Shown piece by piece: positions 18,718-26,923 of a stretch of DNA of 64,000 bases; position 1 is the first letter of the stretch; every line of letters begins with the position of its first letter. The stretch covers positions 17,458 through 81,457 of the forward strand of contig NZ_AKIY01000247.1 in the NCBI RefSeq assembly GCF_000282615.1. The letters run 5' to 3'. The notes under the pieces are model-generated. The model saw only the letters and a program-made list of their open reading frames with translations. It did no database searches and was not told the DNA's origin. The stretch is from Bradyrhizobium sp. YR681. GTDB lineage: Bacteria > Pseudomonadota > Alphaproteobacteria > Rhizobiales > Xanthobacteraceae. Position numbers and translations under genes: made by a program.

Positions 18718-19629
18718 ATGTCGCTTGCCACCTCGCTTCCTGCAGCCCCCAGCCGCTTCAACACGCTGCCGCTCGCCATCGGCCTGTTTTGCCTGCTCTG
18801 GAGCTATGCCTTCGTCGCCGGCAAGATCGGCGTCACCCATTGCCCGCCGCTGATCCTGCTCGCCGCACGCTTCTCGCTCGCCGGCGTCCTGATCCTCGGC
18901 GCGACACTGATCCGCGGCGACAGCTGGTCATTGTCCTGGCGCGATGCGGCGATCTTCGCCGTGCTCGGCATCGCCAACAACGCGCTCTATCTCGGGCTCG
19001 GCTATACCGGCCTGCAATCCGTCTCCGCCGGCCTCGGCGGCCTGATCGTCTCGGCCAATCCGGTATTCACCGCCGCGTTAGCGGCCCTGCTGCTCGGCGA
19101 AGGCATGACGTGGCGCAAGGCCAGTGGCCTCCTGCTCGGCATCATCGGCGTGACGGCGATCGTCTGGCATCGCCTCTCGGTCGGCACCGATTCGCTGCAC
19201 GGCATCGTCTTCACCCTGGCCTCGCTCGCCTCCATCGTTGCCGGCACGATCCTGTTCAAGCTGCTGGCACCGAAGGGAAGCCTGTGGATCGGCAACGGCG
19301 TGCAGAATCTCGCCGCCGGCATCGTGCTGACGCCGGTCGCGTTCACCTTCGCCGATGTTCACGCCATCGATGTCACCCCAAGCCTGATCGGCGCCTTTGC
19401 CTTCCTCGTGCTCGGCGGCTCGATCCTGGCCTACTGGCTCTGGTTTCATCTCCTGAAAGTGTGCGGCGCCACCGCCGCCAGCGCCTATCATTTCCTGATG
19501 CCGCCGCTCGGGATGCTGTTCGCGTATCTCGTGCTCGGCGAGCATGTCGAGGCCCGCGACCTGCTCGGCATCATCCCGGTCGCGCTCGGCATCTACCTGG
19601 TGACGCGGCCGGCGAAGGCGGTGTCGTAG
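18718..19629 (+). CDS. EamA/DMT-family transporter
   Basis: A 303-residue inner-membrane protein with ten predicted membrane segments in two homologous EamA halves; the first begins LPLAIGLFCLLWSYAFVAGKIG and the second begins near DSLHGIVFTLASLASIVAGTIL. Family members export metabolites such as amino acids, but the substrate cannot be read from sequence. The ATG at 18718 is preceded by AGGAG. Divergent LysR regulator and EamA exporter pairs are common and usually linked in function. Confidence 0.9.
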   Translation: MSLATSLPAAPSRFNTLPLAIGLFCLLWSYAFVAGKIGVTHCPPLILLAARFSLAGVLILGATLIRGDSWSLSWRDAAIFAVLGIANNALYLGLGYTGLQSVSAGLGGLIVSANPVFTAALAALLLGEGMTWRKASGLLLGIIGVTAIVWHRLSVGTDSLHGIVFTLASLASIVAGTILFKLLAPKGSLWIGNGVQNLAAGIVLTPVAFTFADVHAIDVTPSLIGAFAFLVLGGSILAYWLWFHLLKVCGATAASAYHFLMPPLGMLFAYLVLGEHVEARDLLGIIPVALGIYLVTRPAKAVS

Positions 19630-19644
19630 GCCCACCCCTCTCCA

Positions 19645-19724
19645 CGTCATTGCGAGCGCAGCGAAGCAATCCAGAGTCTTTCCGCGGTGACAGTCTGGAT
19701 TGCTTCGCTGCGCTCGCAATGACG
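19645..19724. repeat. 80-bp palindromic repeat, copy 2
   Basis: Same element as 14545-14624, differing at three of 80 positions by my reading, all in the loop half; the outer arms are identical. It lies between the convergent ends of the EamA and TIGR02186 genes. Confidence 0.9.
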
Positions 19725-19734
19725 GAGGATGCGG

Positions 19735-20505
19735 CTAGTCCTTCCTGAAAACAATCGACGCCATCCATCCCGTCATCAGCGCCATCGCGGCCGTGACGAG
19801 GCCGTAGATCAGACCGTTCTGTCTTGCCGTCGTCGCCACGAACTGCTCGAAGCCGACCTTGACGATCTCGAAGGCGGTCTCGGTCTTGCCGATGAAAGCG
19901 CCGTTGGCGAACAGCTTGATCTCGACCTCATAGGTGCCGATCGGCACCTCCGCCGGCAATGGAATGCCGGTGCGGAACAGCGTCGGCGTCAGGAACGTCA
20001 CCGCGCTCGGATCCTCGCGATAGAGGCCGCGCTGGGTGCGCAGGCGAATGAAAGCCGTGCGGAACGCGTCGTTCGGCACCACGTCGGCAAAGTCGCCGCT
20101 GACCCGCTGGGTCAGCAATACGTTGTTCAGCCCGATCTGCTGCCGCCGCGCGATCTCGGGCGACGTGATGCGGTCGAACGGACGGTTGGCGAACAGCGCC
20201 AGATAGCTCGGCACCTGCAGGAACTGCCGGTAATCGGTGTTGATCCAGATGCCGAACGTGCGCTCCTTGCGCCGCGTCACCATGTCGGCGCGCGGGCCCA
20301 TCACGGTGACGACGAGATCGTAGGCGGTGCGGTCGGCAGGCGTGGTCGCGTCCTTCTCGACCGAGCCGAACAGCACCAGCTCCTCGCCGGAATAGTTCGG
20401 CGTCACCGTAACGCGGTGGTTGGAAACCGACACGATCAGCCGCTCGGCCCGCGCGGCGCCGCCGAGCAGCAGGACGAGGAGGGCTGCGAGAAGCGCGCGC
20501 CTCAT
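19735..20505 (-). CDS. TIGR02186-family exported membrane-anchored protein
   Basis: A 256-residue protein with an N-terminal signal peptide (LLAALLVLLLGGAARAE), a large extracytoplasmic part and one C-terminal membrane segment (LIYGLVTAAMALMTGWMASIVF) followed by a short basic tail. It matches the conserved alphaproteobacterial TIGR02186 family, which has no defined function. Its ATG overlaps the stop of the upstream TauE-type transporter by four bases (20502-20505). This pairing is a conserved one and suggests that the protein is an accessory of the transporter. Confidence 0.85.
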   Translation of the reverse strand: MRRALLAALLVLLLGGAARAERLIVSVSNHRVTVTPNYSGEELVLFGSVEKDATTPADRTAYDLVVTVMGPRADMVTRRKERTFGIWINTDYRQFLQVPSYLALFANRPFDRITSPEIARRQQIGLNNVLLTQRVSGDFADVVPNDAFRTAFIRLRTQRGLYREDPSAVTFLTPTLFRTGIPLPAEVPIGTYEVEIKLFANGAFIGKTETAFEIVKVGFEQFVATTARQNGLIYGLVTAAMALMTGWMASIVFRKD

Positions 20506-21419
20506 CCGGTCACCCCCAGCTCACGGATGGTGAAGAGATCTGCGGGCTGGATGATCAGCTCGATCGCGAAGCGGACGCCGACCGAGAGGATCAGCAGGCC
20601 CAGCAGCAGCCGCAGCTGCTCGCCGCGGATCTTCTGGCCTGCGCGTGCCCCGAACTGCGCGCCGGTGACGCCGCCGACCATCAGGATCAGCGCCAGCACG
20701 GCATCGACGAGGTGGTTGGTCACCGCGTGCAGCATGGTGGCGAACAGCATGGTGACGAGCGTGAGGACCATCGAAGTCCCGATCACCGTCGACGTCGGCA
20801 CCCTGAGCACGTAGATCATGATCGGCACGAGAATGAAGCCGCCGCCGATGCCCATGATGGCGCCGATGAAGCCGATCACGATGCCGACGATCACCACGGG
20901 GATGACCGAGAGATAGATTTTCGAGCGCTTGAACCGCATCTTCAGCGGCAGGCCGTGGATCCAGTTGTGCGTCCGGCGCGGCGGCATCGCGCCGCGCCGG
21001 GTCCGCATCAGGGCGCGCAGGCCTTCGGAGAACATCAGGCTGCCGACCGTGGTGAGCAGCACGACGTAGGACAGCGCGATCATCAGATCGAGTTGGCCAA
21101 GCGCGCGAAGCTGCGTGAAGGTCCACACGCCGAGTGCCGTCCCGGTCACGCCGCCGCATAACAACACGCTCGCCAGCGCCGGATCGATCGCGCGGCGTCG
21201 CCAATAGGCGAGGGCCCCGGAGAAGGACGAAGCCGCGATGTGGCTGGCGACGGAGGCGACCGCGACTGCCGGGGTGATGCCGATGAAGATCAGGAGCGGC
21301 GTCATCAGAAAACCGCCGCCGATTCCGAACATGCCGGAGACGAAGCCCACCGCTGCGCCCATCGCCAGCACCAGGAAGACGTTGACCGGAAGGTCGGCGA
21401 TCGGAAGGTAGAGCTGCAT
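20502..21419 (-). CDS. Sulfite exporter TauE/SafE-family permease
   Basis: A 305-residue permease with about eight membrane segments in two repeats. Each repeat contains the characteristic glycine-rich turn: MFGIGGGFLMTPLL near residue 30 and IMGIGGGFILVPIM near residue 195. The family moves sulfite, sulfoacetate or related organosulfur anions. I prefer the ATG at 21419; an upstream in-frame ATG at 21434 adds five residues. It overlaps the TIGR02186 gene and the two form one transcription unit. Confidence 0.9.
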   Translation of the reverse strand: MQLYLPIADLPVNVFLVLAMGAAVGFVSGMFGIGGGFLMTPLLIFIGITPAVAVASVASHIAASSFSGALAYWRRRAIDPALASVLLCGGVTGTALGVWTFTQLRALGQLDLMIALSYVVLLTTVGSLMFSEGLRALMRTRRGAMPPRRTHNWIHGLPLKMRFKRSKIYLSVIPVVIVGIVIGFIGAIMGIGGGFILVPIMIYVLRVPTSTVIGTSMVLTLVTMLFATMLHAVTNHLVDAVLALILMVGGVTGAQFGARAGQKIRGEQLRLLLGLLILSVGVRFAIELIIQPADLFTIRELGVTG

Positions 21420-21742
21420 TGAACCACGCGCCAAGCGAGACGGATCGACTAACGCGGAATGCTCGCGGGGAAGGTCGGAACGATTGCCGCGTCCCTCAAT
21501 AGCGGAATTCGATGTCGGGCGCGCTCGGTAAATTTGCGGGTGGTGAATGAGCTAAGACGGATCAGATGGTCGCTTCACTGCGCGATCTCGCCACCATCTC
21601 CGCTGTCATGCCCCGGCTTGACCGGGGCATCCAGTACGCCGCGGCCGTTGTTGCGAGAGGGAGCTCCTTAACGCCGGCCTCTGGAATACTGGGTCGCCCG
21701 GTCAAGCCGGGCGACGACGAGAGGAGAGAGCGTCCTAACCGC
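21420..21742. other. Intergenic region between TauE and PodJ-like genes
   Basis: Holds the palindromic repeat at 21604-21720 and otherwise no supported gene. Confidence 0.6.
21604..21720. repeat. Palindromic repeat, CCCCGGCTTGACCGGGG type
   Basis: Two hairpin halves: ATGCCCCGGCTTGACCGGGG near 21608 and GTCGCCCGGTCAAGCCGGGC near 21693. Both contain the CCCGG/CCGGG core around a TTGAC or GTCAA centre. This is another Bradyrhizobium-type intergenic repeat and marks the 3' end of the PodJ-like gene. Confidence 0.75.
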
Positions 21743-24700
21743 TTAATGCGCCGCCGATGCCGACTTCTTCGTCGCAACAGCCTTCGGCGCGGGCTTTGCG
21801 TTCGCCTGCGGGGCGCTGTCCCAGCCGCCGTTCGGGGCGGGAACGTTGACGGCGTCGTCGGGCTGCGGCTCGGCGCTGAAGGTCTGGATCGCGAGCTTGG
21901 CGGCGGCGAGCGATTGCGGGTCGAGACGCTTGGCCACGTCGTCGCGCTTGCCGGACGCGTCGGCGTCGCCCTGGGCGGCCGCCAGGCTGAACCATTTGTA
22001 GGATTCGGCGAGGTTCTGTTCGACGCCGATGCCGCGGGCATAGAGGATGCCGAGGTTGAACTGGCTGTCGGCGACGCCGCGATCGGCCGCTTTCCGGAAC
22101 CACTGCGCCGCGCTCTTGTAGTTGGCGCCGCGTCCGCCGCCGTCGGCATCGAGCACAGCGAGATTGTGCATCGCCTTAGCGTTGCCGCGCTCGGCGGCCT
22201 GCGTGTAGTAGCGGCGGGCGGTGTCGGCGTCCTTCTTCACGCCGAGGCCCTTTTCATAGAGCGTGCCGAGGCGGAAGGTCGCGGGCACCACGCCGGCCTG
22301 CGCCGCGCGGTCGTACCACTTCGCAGCTTCGTCGTAGTTCGCAGCGACGCCCTTGCCCTCGGCAAAGCGCACGCCGATTTCGTAGGCTGCGGCCGCGTCA
22401 CCCTTCATCGCGGCGGCGCGCAGGCCCGGGCCGCCGATGGCGTCGGGCAGCTTTTCAGTCGGCGGCACCTGGATGACGCCGAGCTTGGCGCGGCTGGTGC
22501 CCGACAGTGCGCCGGTGACGTCGCTGGAGGCAGGCGGCGGCGCCGCGGCCGGAGCCGGCGGGATTTCAACCGAGGCCGAGCTGCCGGAGCTTGCGGGCAG
22601 GGCCGGCGCGGCATTGTTCTGGGATTGCCGTCCGATCGGCGTCGGCGAGGTCATCGACGGCGTGATCTGCTCGGGCGTGGCGGGCTTGGTCTCGACCGGC
22701 GGCGGCGGGGGCAGCGGCGCGGGCTCGCTGGTCGAATTCTCCATCGCCTGCGGCGTCGGCGGCGCGCTGCCGCCATCGAGCAGGTTCATCGCCATCTTGA
22801 ACGTGCCGAGCACGATCACGACCACGCTGGCGCCCACCAGCAGCGAGCGGATTTTCGAGGTGATGGTCGAGCCGGCTTCCTGGCCCTTGTCCTTGGCGCG
22901 GGTGATCGCGGCCTTGGCGCCACGGGCCGGCTTCTCGGGCGGCTGCGCGGCGGCGGCCTGCGCGGCGCGGCGGGCGGCGGCGATGAAGCTCGACGACGAC
23001 ACCGGCTCCTTCGGCGCGGCGGGAATTTCGCTGATCGCGCTTTCGGAGGCGGCAATGCGCTCCGACGGCGTGGCGAGGCGTCCGCCCGGCCGTGTACCCG
23101 GCTCGAGCGGATGATCCGGCGGCAATTCGGGCGCGAGCGCGGCGCGGGAGGGCGCGGTGTGCGGCTCCAGGATCTCGCTGATCGCGCGCGGCGGCAGGGG
23201 TGGTGCGGCCGGCGTCGGCATCGGCGGCGGCGCGGCGGGGGCTGCGGCGTGGAATTCGCGCGGCGCGGCGACGAAGGCGCCCTGCGGCGGCTGCTGTGCG
23301 GCGGCCGGGTTCGGCAGTTCGGGCTTCGGATCGTATTTCGGCTGCGGGGCTTGCGGCCGCGGCTCACGCGCCATCGGCGCGGGCTCCATCGGCGCGGCCA
23401 TCGGCATCGACATGGACGTCGACATGGGCATCTGCTGCGGTGCAGGAGCCGGTGCGGTGCGCACCGCGCGCAGATCGCCTTCGATCATCGAGAGGCGATC
23501 GACGACATGGCCGAGCGCGCTGTGGACCGCGTCGAGCGAATCCTGGGTGCTGCGGTTGGTCTCGGTCTGGCTGAAGCGGATGTCGGAGAGCTCGCGCTTG
23601 ACGAGATCGACGATGCCGGAATCGGCTTGCGGCGCGGAATTGCGGCTCTCGGCGAGCGCCGAATAGGTCGCCTGCTGCCGTTCCAGATGCCTGAGGATGT
23701 CGTGCAGCCCGTCCTCGACGCGGCTCAGATTGCCGTTGCGCGGATCGGAGGCAGCCTCGATCCGCTCCAGCAGATACGAGACGCGCTGTTCGAGATGGGC
23801 GAAGGTCGAAGCGGAATCGCTGCCGACCTGCATGCGGTCGAAACGGTCCGACAGCGCGCGGATCGCGGCTTCCAGATGCTCGCTGCTCTCGGACGGCTGA
23901 GGCCGCTCGCGCGTTTCCAGCGCGGCGGTGAGCGCGGCGATACGCTGCTCCAGCACGGCAAAACTGTCGCTGGAGCCGGAGGCGCGGGTGACCTGGTCGA
24001 CCTTGGACGACAGCAGCTGGACGTCTTCGGAAAGCCGTGCCAGCGCTTCGTTGGAGGCGACGTTGGAGACGATGCCGCGCAGCGCCGCGATCGCGCCTTC
24101 GAGCTGGCGCACGGTCGAGGGATCGTCATTGGCGCGCAGGATCAGATCGAGCTTGGCGCCGAGATTGCGGATCGCCTCGTCATAGCCGGTGAGCTGCTCG
24201 GCCGGCGTCAGCGTGCGCAGCACCTGCTTGATGTCGGACAGCGCGCGCTCGATGCCTGACAGAACCTGGCCGTCGGTGCCGTTGGACCTGTTCTCGTCGA
24301 TGCGACGATGCAGCGAGCGGATCTCGTTCTCGATCGATTCGATCGCGCGCCGCGGCATCGCCTCGGTGATGGCGTTGCGGATCTCGGCGAGCTCGGCGCG
24401 GAAGCCGTTGATCGCCTGCTCGGTATTGTCAGGGCGCTGGAGCGATTCGATCTGGCTCGTGATCTTGAGCAGATGGCGCTCGAGCGACGAGAAATCCGGC
24501 CCCGCTTGCGGTGGCGGCGGCGCATAGGCGGGCGCGGGCGGCGCCGTCGGTGCGACCGGAGGCGCGTAAGATGCGTAAGGAGCGGCGGTGGGCGCAATCG
24601 ACGGGGCGGCGCGCGGCGGCATCTGCCGCGGTGCGAAGCCGTCGAGCTCGCTCTGCCGCGCCGTGATCTCGGCGACGGCGACGTCGAACGACGCGGGGCT

Positions 24701-25228
24701 CAGGGGTGGTGAGCTGCGATAGACCTGTGCGGCCGCGCGCTCGACCATATCGGCCTGGCGCTGGCGCGTTTCAACGGGTGAGGGCGCCGGGGCCGGCCGC
24801 GGCGCCTGAGGCTGTTGCGGCTGCTGCGGGCGGGAGATTTGCGACAGCCGCGCATCGAGCCGCGAGATCGCGTCGTTGAGCTGGCGTGCGACGCCCTGCT
24901 CGCGCGAGATATCGGGCCGCGATGCGTCCTGACGCGGTGCGACGGGCTTCGAAATCCGTTCGATCTGCTGGGTGATCGCGTCGAGCCGCTGGTGAATGTC
25001 GGCGACTTCGCGACTCTCCTGGCTCGGTGCCTGGTGAATCGGTGCCTGGCTCGGCATCTGCTGCGGACGCTGGTCGTAAGGTCCGCGAAAGTTTGGCGGG
25101 GCAGTCTCGCCGAGCGTGGAGTTCAGCCAATCGTTGAGTGACATGCCGGCTCTGCGCGCAGCAGCTTCGGCCCGCTCCCGGACGGATGGATCGATGCCGT
25201 CAACACTCCACGATACGCGCGAATTCAT
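21743..25228 (-). CDS. PodJ-like polar protein with coiled coils, one membrane segment and Sel1 repeats
   Basis: A 1161-residue protein. The N-terminus begins with SWSVDGIDPSVRERAEAAARRAGMSL, a conserved short motif of alphaproteobacterial PodJ-like proteins. Residues about 30-700 are rich in Gln, Pro and Ala and contain long coiled-coil stretches (VAVLEQRIAALTAALETRE-like segments). A single membrane segment lies near residues 790-815 (SLLVGASVVVIVLGTFKMAM), then a Pro-rich linker, then about five Sel1/TPR repeats at about 930-1110 (AAYEIGVRFAEGKGVAANYDEAAKWY). In relatives PodJ organises the cell pole. I chose the ATG at 25228; the frame extends 23 codons upstream. Assignment as a true PodJ orthologue is inference. 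Confidence 0.8.
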   Translation of the reverse strand: MNSRVSWSVDGIDPSVRERAEAAARRAGMSLNDWLNSTLGETAPPNFRGPYDQRPQQMPSQAPIHQAPSQESREVADIHQRLDAITQQIERISKPVAPRQDASRPDISREQGVARQLNDAISRLDARLSQISRPQQPQQPQAPRPAPAPSPVETRQRQADMVERAAAQVYRSSPPLSPASFDVAVAEITARQSELDGFAPRQMPPRAAPSIAPTAAPYASYAPPVAPTAPPAPAYAPPPPQAGPDFSSLERHLLKITSQIESLQRPDNTEQAINGFRAELAEIRNAITEAMPRRAIESIENEIRSLHRRIDENRSNGTDGQVLSGIERALSDIKQVLRTLTPAEQLTGYDEAIRNLGAKLDLILRANDDPSTVRQLEGAIAALRGIVSNVASNEALARLSEDVQLLSSKVDQVTRASGSSDSFAVLEQRIAALTAALETRERPQPSESSEHLEAAIRALSDRFDRMQVGSDSASTFAHLEQRVSYLLERIEAASDPRNGNLSRVEDGLHDILRHLERQQATYSALAESRNSAPQADSGIVDLVKRELSDIRFSQTETNRSTQDSLDAVHSALGHVVDRLSMIEGDLRAVRTAPAPAPQQMPMSTSMSMPMAAPMEPAPMAREPRPQAPQPKYDPKPELPNPAAAQQPPQGAFVAAPREFHAAAPAAPPPMPTPAAPPLPPRAISEILEPHTAPSRAALAPELPPDHPLEPGTRPGGRLATPSERIAASESAISEIPAAPKEPVSSSSFIAAARRAAQAAAAQPPEKPARGAKAAITRAKDKGQEAGSTITSKIRSLLVGASVVVIVLGTFKMAMNLLDGGSAPPTPQAMENSTSEPAPLPPPPPVETKPATPEQITPSMTSPTPIGRQSQNNAAPALPASSGSSASVEIPPAPAAAPPPASSDVTGALSGTSRAKLGVIQVPPTEKLPDAIGGPGLRAAAMKGDAAAAYEIGVRFAEGKGVAANYDEAAKWYDRAAQAGVVPATFRLGTLYEKGLGVKKDADTARRYYTQAAERGNAKAMHNLAVLDADGGGRGANYKSAAQWFRKAADRGVADSQFNLGILYARGIGVEQNLAESYKWFSLAAAQGDADASGKRDDVAKRLDPQSLAAAKLAIQTFSAEPQPDDAVNVPAPNGGWDSAPQANAKPAPKAVATKKSASAAH

Positions 25229-25504
25229 GACTCTGTCCGGTTCCGACTCCGGCGCCCCACCCGGCGCCTCCAGTCTCCCCACGCGTGCCGGTTGCAAGAC
25301 AATCGGATTTGGCGCGGGTCGTCTGCCTCGAAAACCGACTTTTTCCTGTTACGGTAAATAACGGGTTAAGGAACCGCGGGGCCGCTGTCTTAAAATTGGG
25401 CGCCCCTCCCCGTCCGACCCGTCGGATGCGATCGGAATCTCGCTGGGCCAGGAACTCTCCGCGGGCTGGCAGCTTGGAATTTCAGTAACGAAGGGTGGCT
25501 CAGG

Positions 25505-25681
25505 ATGACCGGTCTGACTGAAGAAGACATTCGCAAGCGGGCTTACGAGATCTGGAAAGGTGCCGGCGAGCCAAGCGGGAAAATGGACACCTTCTGGTAT
25601 GAGGCTGAAAAAGAGCTTCTCGCCGAACGGTCAGAGCAAGGCGAGGTGCCGCCCGGGATGACCGATAATTTGCCGGTCTAG
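25505..25681 (+). CDS. DUF2934 small protein
   Basis: A 58-residue acidic protein, MTGLTEEDIRKRAYEIWKGA at the N-terminus, with the DUF2934 pattern of an I-R-x-R-A-Y-x-I-W helix followed by W-x-x-A-E-x-E-L. DUF2934 proteins are small soluble proteins common in rhizobia and of unknown function. An AGG sequence lies just before the ATG. It is divergent from the PodJ-like gene and convergent with padR, ending four bases before the padR stop. Confidence 0.85.
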   Translation: MTGLTEEDIRKRAYEIWKGAGEPSGKMDTFWYEAEKELLAERSEQGEVPPGMTDNLPV

Positions 25682-25685
25682 CGGC

Positions 25686-26288
25686 TCATCCCTTCCCCTC
25701 GCGCTTGCCGTCCTCCAGCGCCACCACGGTGCCGATTCCCTTGTCCTTGCCGCTCATCGCCGACAGCGCTTCGAGCGCCTCTTCACAGAAGTCGGCGACC
25801 ATCTGCTCGTGCCTGGCGCCGAGCTGAAGCAGCAGCAGGTTGCCGAGATCGAGCACGCCGGACGCGGTCCCCTCCGGAAAACGCTTCTTCAGGATGCGCT
25901 CGTAATTGGTGTGGCGGTCGCGGTGGTGCTCCAGCCGAGCCATCAGGTCGGCGCGCATGGGCTCGATGTCGATGCTGTCGAGCGCGTGCAGCCGGACCAG
26001 CAAATCGTCCTTGATCGAGGGCGGTGTGCTTGGCCGCGCGGCCCAGTGCCGCAGCGCTGTTCGGCCCTCCGGAGTGAGCGTATAGATGAGCTTATTGGGT
26101 TTGCCTGACTGCACGACCTCGCGGCCCTGGATGTAGCCGCGGTCGCGCAGCTTGGAGAGCTCGCGGTAGATTTGCTGGTGGTCGGCCTTCCAGAAGAAGC
26201 CGATCGAGGAGTCGAACGTCTTGGCGAGCTCGTAGCCCGTCATCGGACGTTCCGTCAGGCATGCGAGGATTGCGTCGCCCAGCGCCAT
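25686..26288 (-). CDS. PadR-family transcriptional regulator
   Basis: A 200-residue regulator. The PadR winged helix occupies residues 1-80 (ALGDAILACLTERPMTGYEL, then QIYRELSKLRDRGYI and KLIYTLTPEGRTAL), followed by a Vir_C-type C-terminal helical domain used for dimer formation. I chose the ATG at 26288 because the family starts here; the open frame continues 130 codons upstream without family similarity and across the operator. It is divergent from the SnoaL-like gene and the fatty-acid degradation genes, and two palindromic sites lie between them, so it is a likely repressor of both directions. Confidence 0.92.
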   Translation of the reverse strand: MALGDAILACLTERPMTGYELAKTFDSSIGFFWKADHQQIYRELSKLRDRGYIQGREVVQSGKPNKLIYTLTPEGRTALRHWAARPSTPPSIKDDLLVRLHALDSIDIEPMRADLMARLEHHRDRHTNYERILKKRFPEGTASGVLDLGNLLLLQLGARHEQMVADFCEEALEALSAMSGKDKGIGTVVALEDGKREGKG

Positions 26289-26328
26289 GGCTTCAGCTCC
26301 CTTTTCGAGGTCGGTCCCGGCCAATTGA

Positions 26329-26370
26329 CTTGACTTTATGCGTATTGGTGCATATGCGTCAATGTGCATA
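26329..26370. promoter_or_regulatory. Divergent promoters with tandem TATGC-N8-GCATA operators
   Basis: Two palindromes TATGC-N8-GCATA lie at 26337-26354 and 26353-26370, sharing two bases, with centres 16 bp apart. PadR proteins bind palindromes of about this size (often ATGT-N8-ACAT). A CTTGAC hexamer at 26329-26334 with CATATG 16 bases on fits a plus-strand promoter, and TTGACG (complement of 26357-26362) with CATAAA 16 bases on fits a minus-strand promoter for padR, so the operators would cover both. Confidence 0.7.
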
Positions 26371-26496
26371 TGAGGCGACCGAAGGCCGGGGCACAATACC
26401 CGACCCAAAAACCCAGCGGAATCAAACTCCTCGCTACTGTGCATGGGGTTGTTTTCGAGTTTTTTGCCAAGGCCTTTGTCTAGGGAGGCATCGTCA

Positions 26497-26883
26497 ATGA
26501 CCGGTCTCGACTCCTGGTACGCCTTCATGAAGTCCCATGATGCCAAAGCGCTCTGGGACTTGCTGCATCCCGACGCCGTGTTCGAAAGCCCCGTGGTGCA
26601 TTCGCCCCAGCGCGGCCGCGACATCACCTTCAAATACCTCGCCAGCGCCGGGAAGGTGCTCGGCGGCCCGGGCTTCACCTATGTCGGCGAGTGGACGAGC
26701 GCCAATGGCGCCGTGCTCGAATTCAAGAATGTCATCGACGGCATCGAGATCAACGGTGTCGACATCATCACCTTCGATGCCGAGGGACGCATCACGAATT
26801 TCAAGGTGATGGTGCGGCCGCTCAAGGCGATCAACATGCTGCACCGCCTGATGGCGGAGCAGCTGGCCGCCGCCCAATCCTAA
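26497..26883 (+). CDS. SnoaL/NTF2-like protein
   Basis: A 128-residue single-domain protein of the SnoaL-like/NTF2 fold (LDSWYAFMKSHDAKALWDLL, then HPDAVFESPVVHSPQRG and a beta-sheet part). Such proteins are small enzymes or ligand-binding proteins; no catalytic assignment is possible. The ATG at 26497 has GGGAGG just upstream; the open frame begins earlier at 26443. It ends 40 bases before the acyl-CoA dehydrogenase gene and is probably the first gene of that transcript, controlled by PadR. Confidence 0.85.
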   Translation: MTGLDSWYAFMKSHDAKALWDLLHPDAVFESPVVHSPQRGRDITFKYLASAGKVLGGPGFTYVGEWTSANGAVLEFKNVIDGIEINGVDIITFDAEGRITNFKVMVRPLKAINMLHRLMAEQLAAAQS

Positions 26884-26923
26884 GCCAACATCATCACTTC
26901 AGACCGCCTGCCGGGAGACCACC

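Noticed and set aside
21604..21720. Repeated CCCGG hairpins as a CRISPR array
   Set aside because: Only one inverted element, with no regularly spaced identical direct repeats or spacers.
21566..24259. Open frame of 897 codons on the plus strand over the PodJ-like gene
   Set aside because: Shadow of a Pro/Ala/Gln-rich gene; very rich in Arg and Gly, and no signal or domain.
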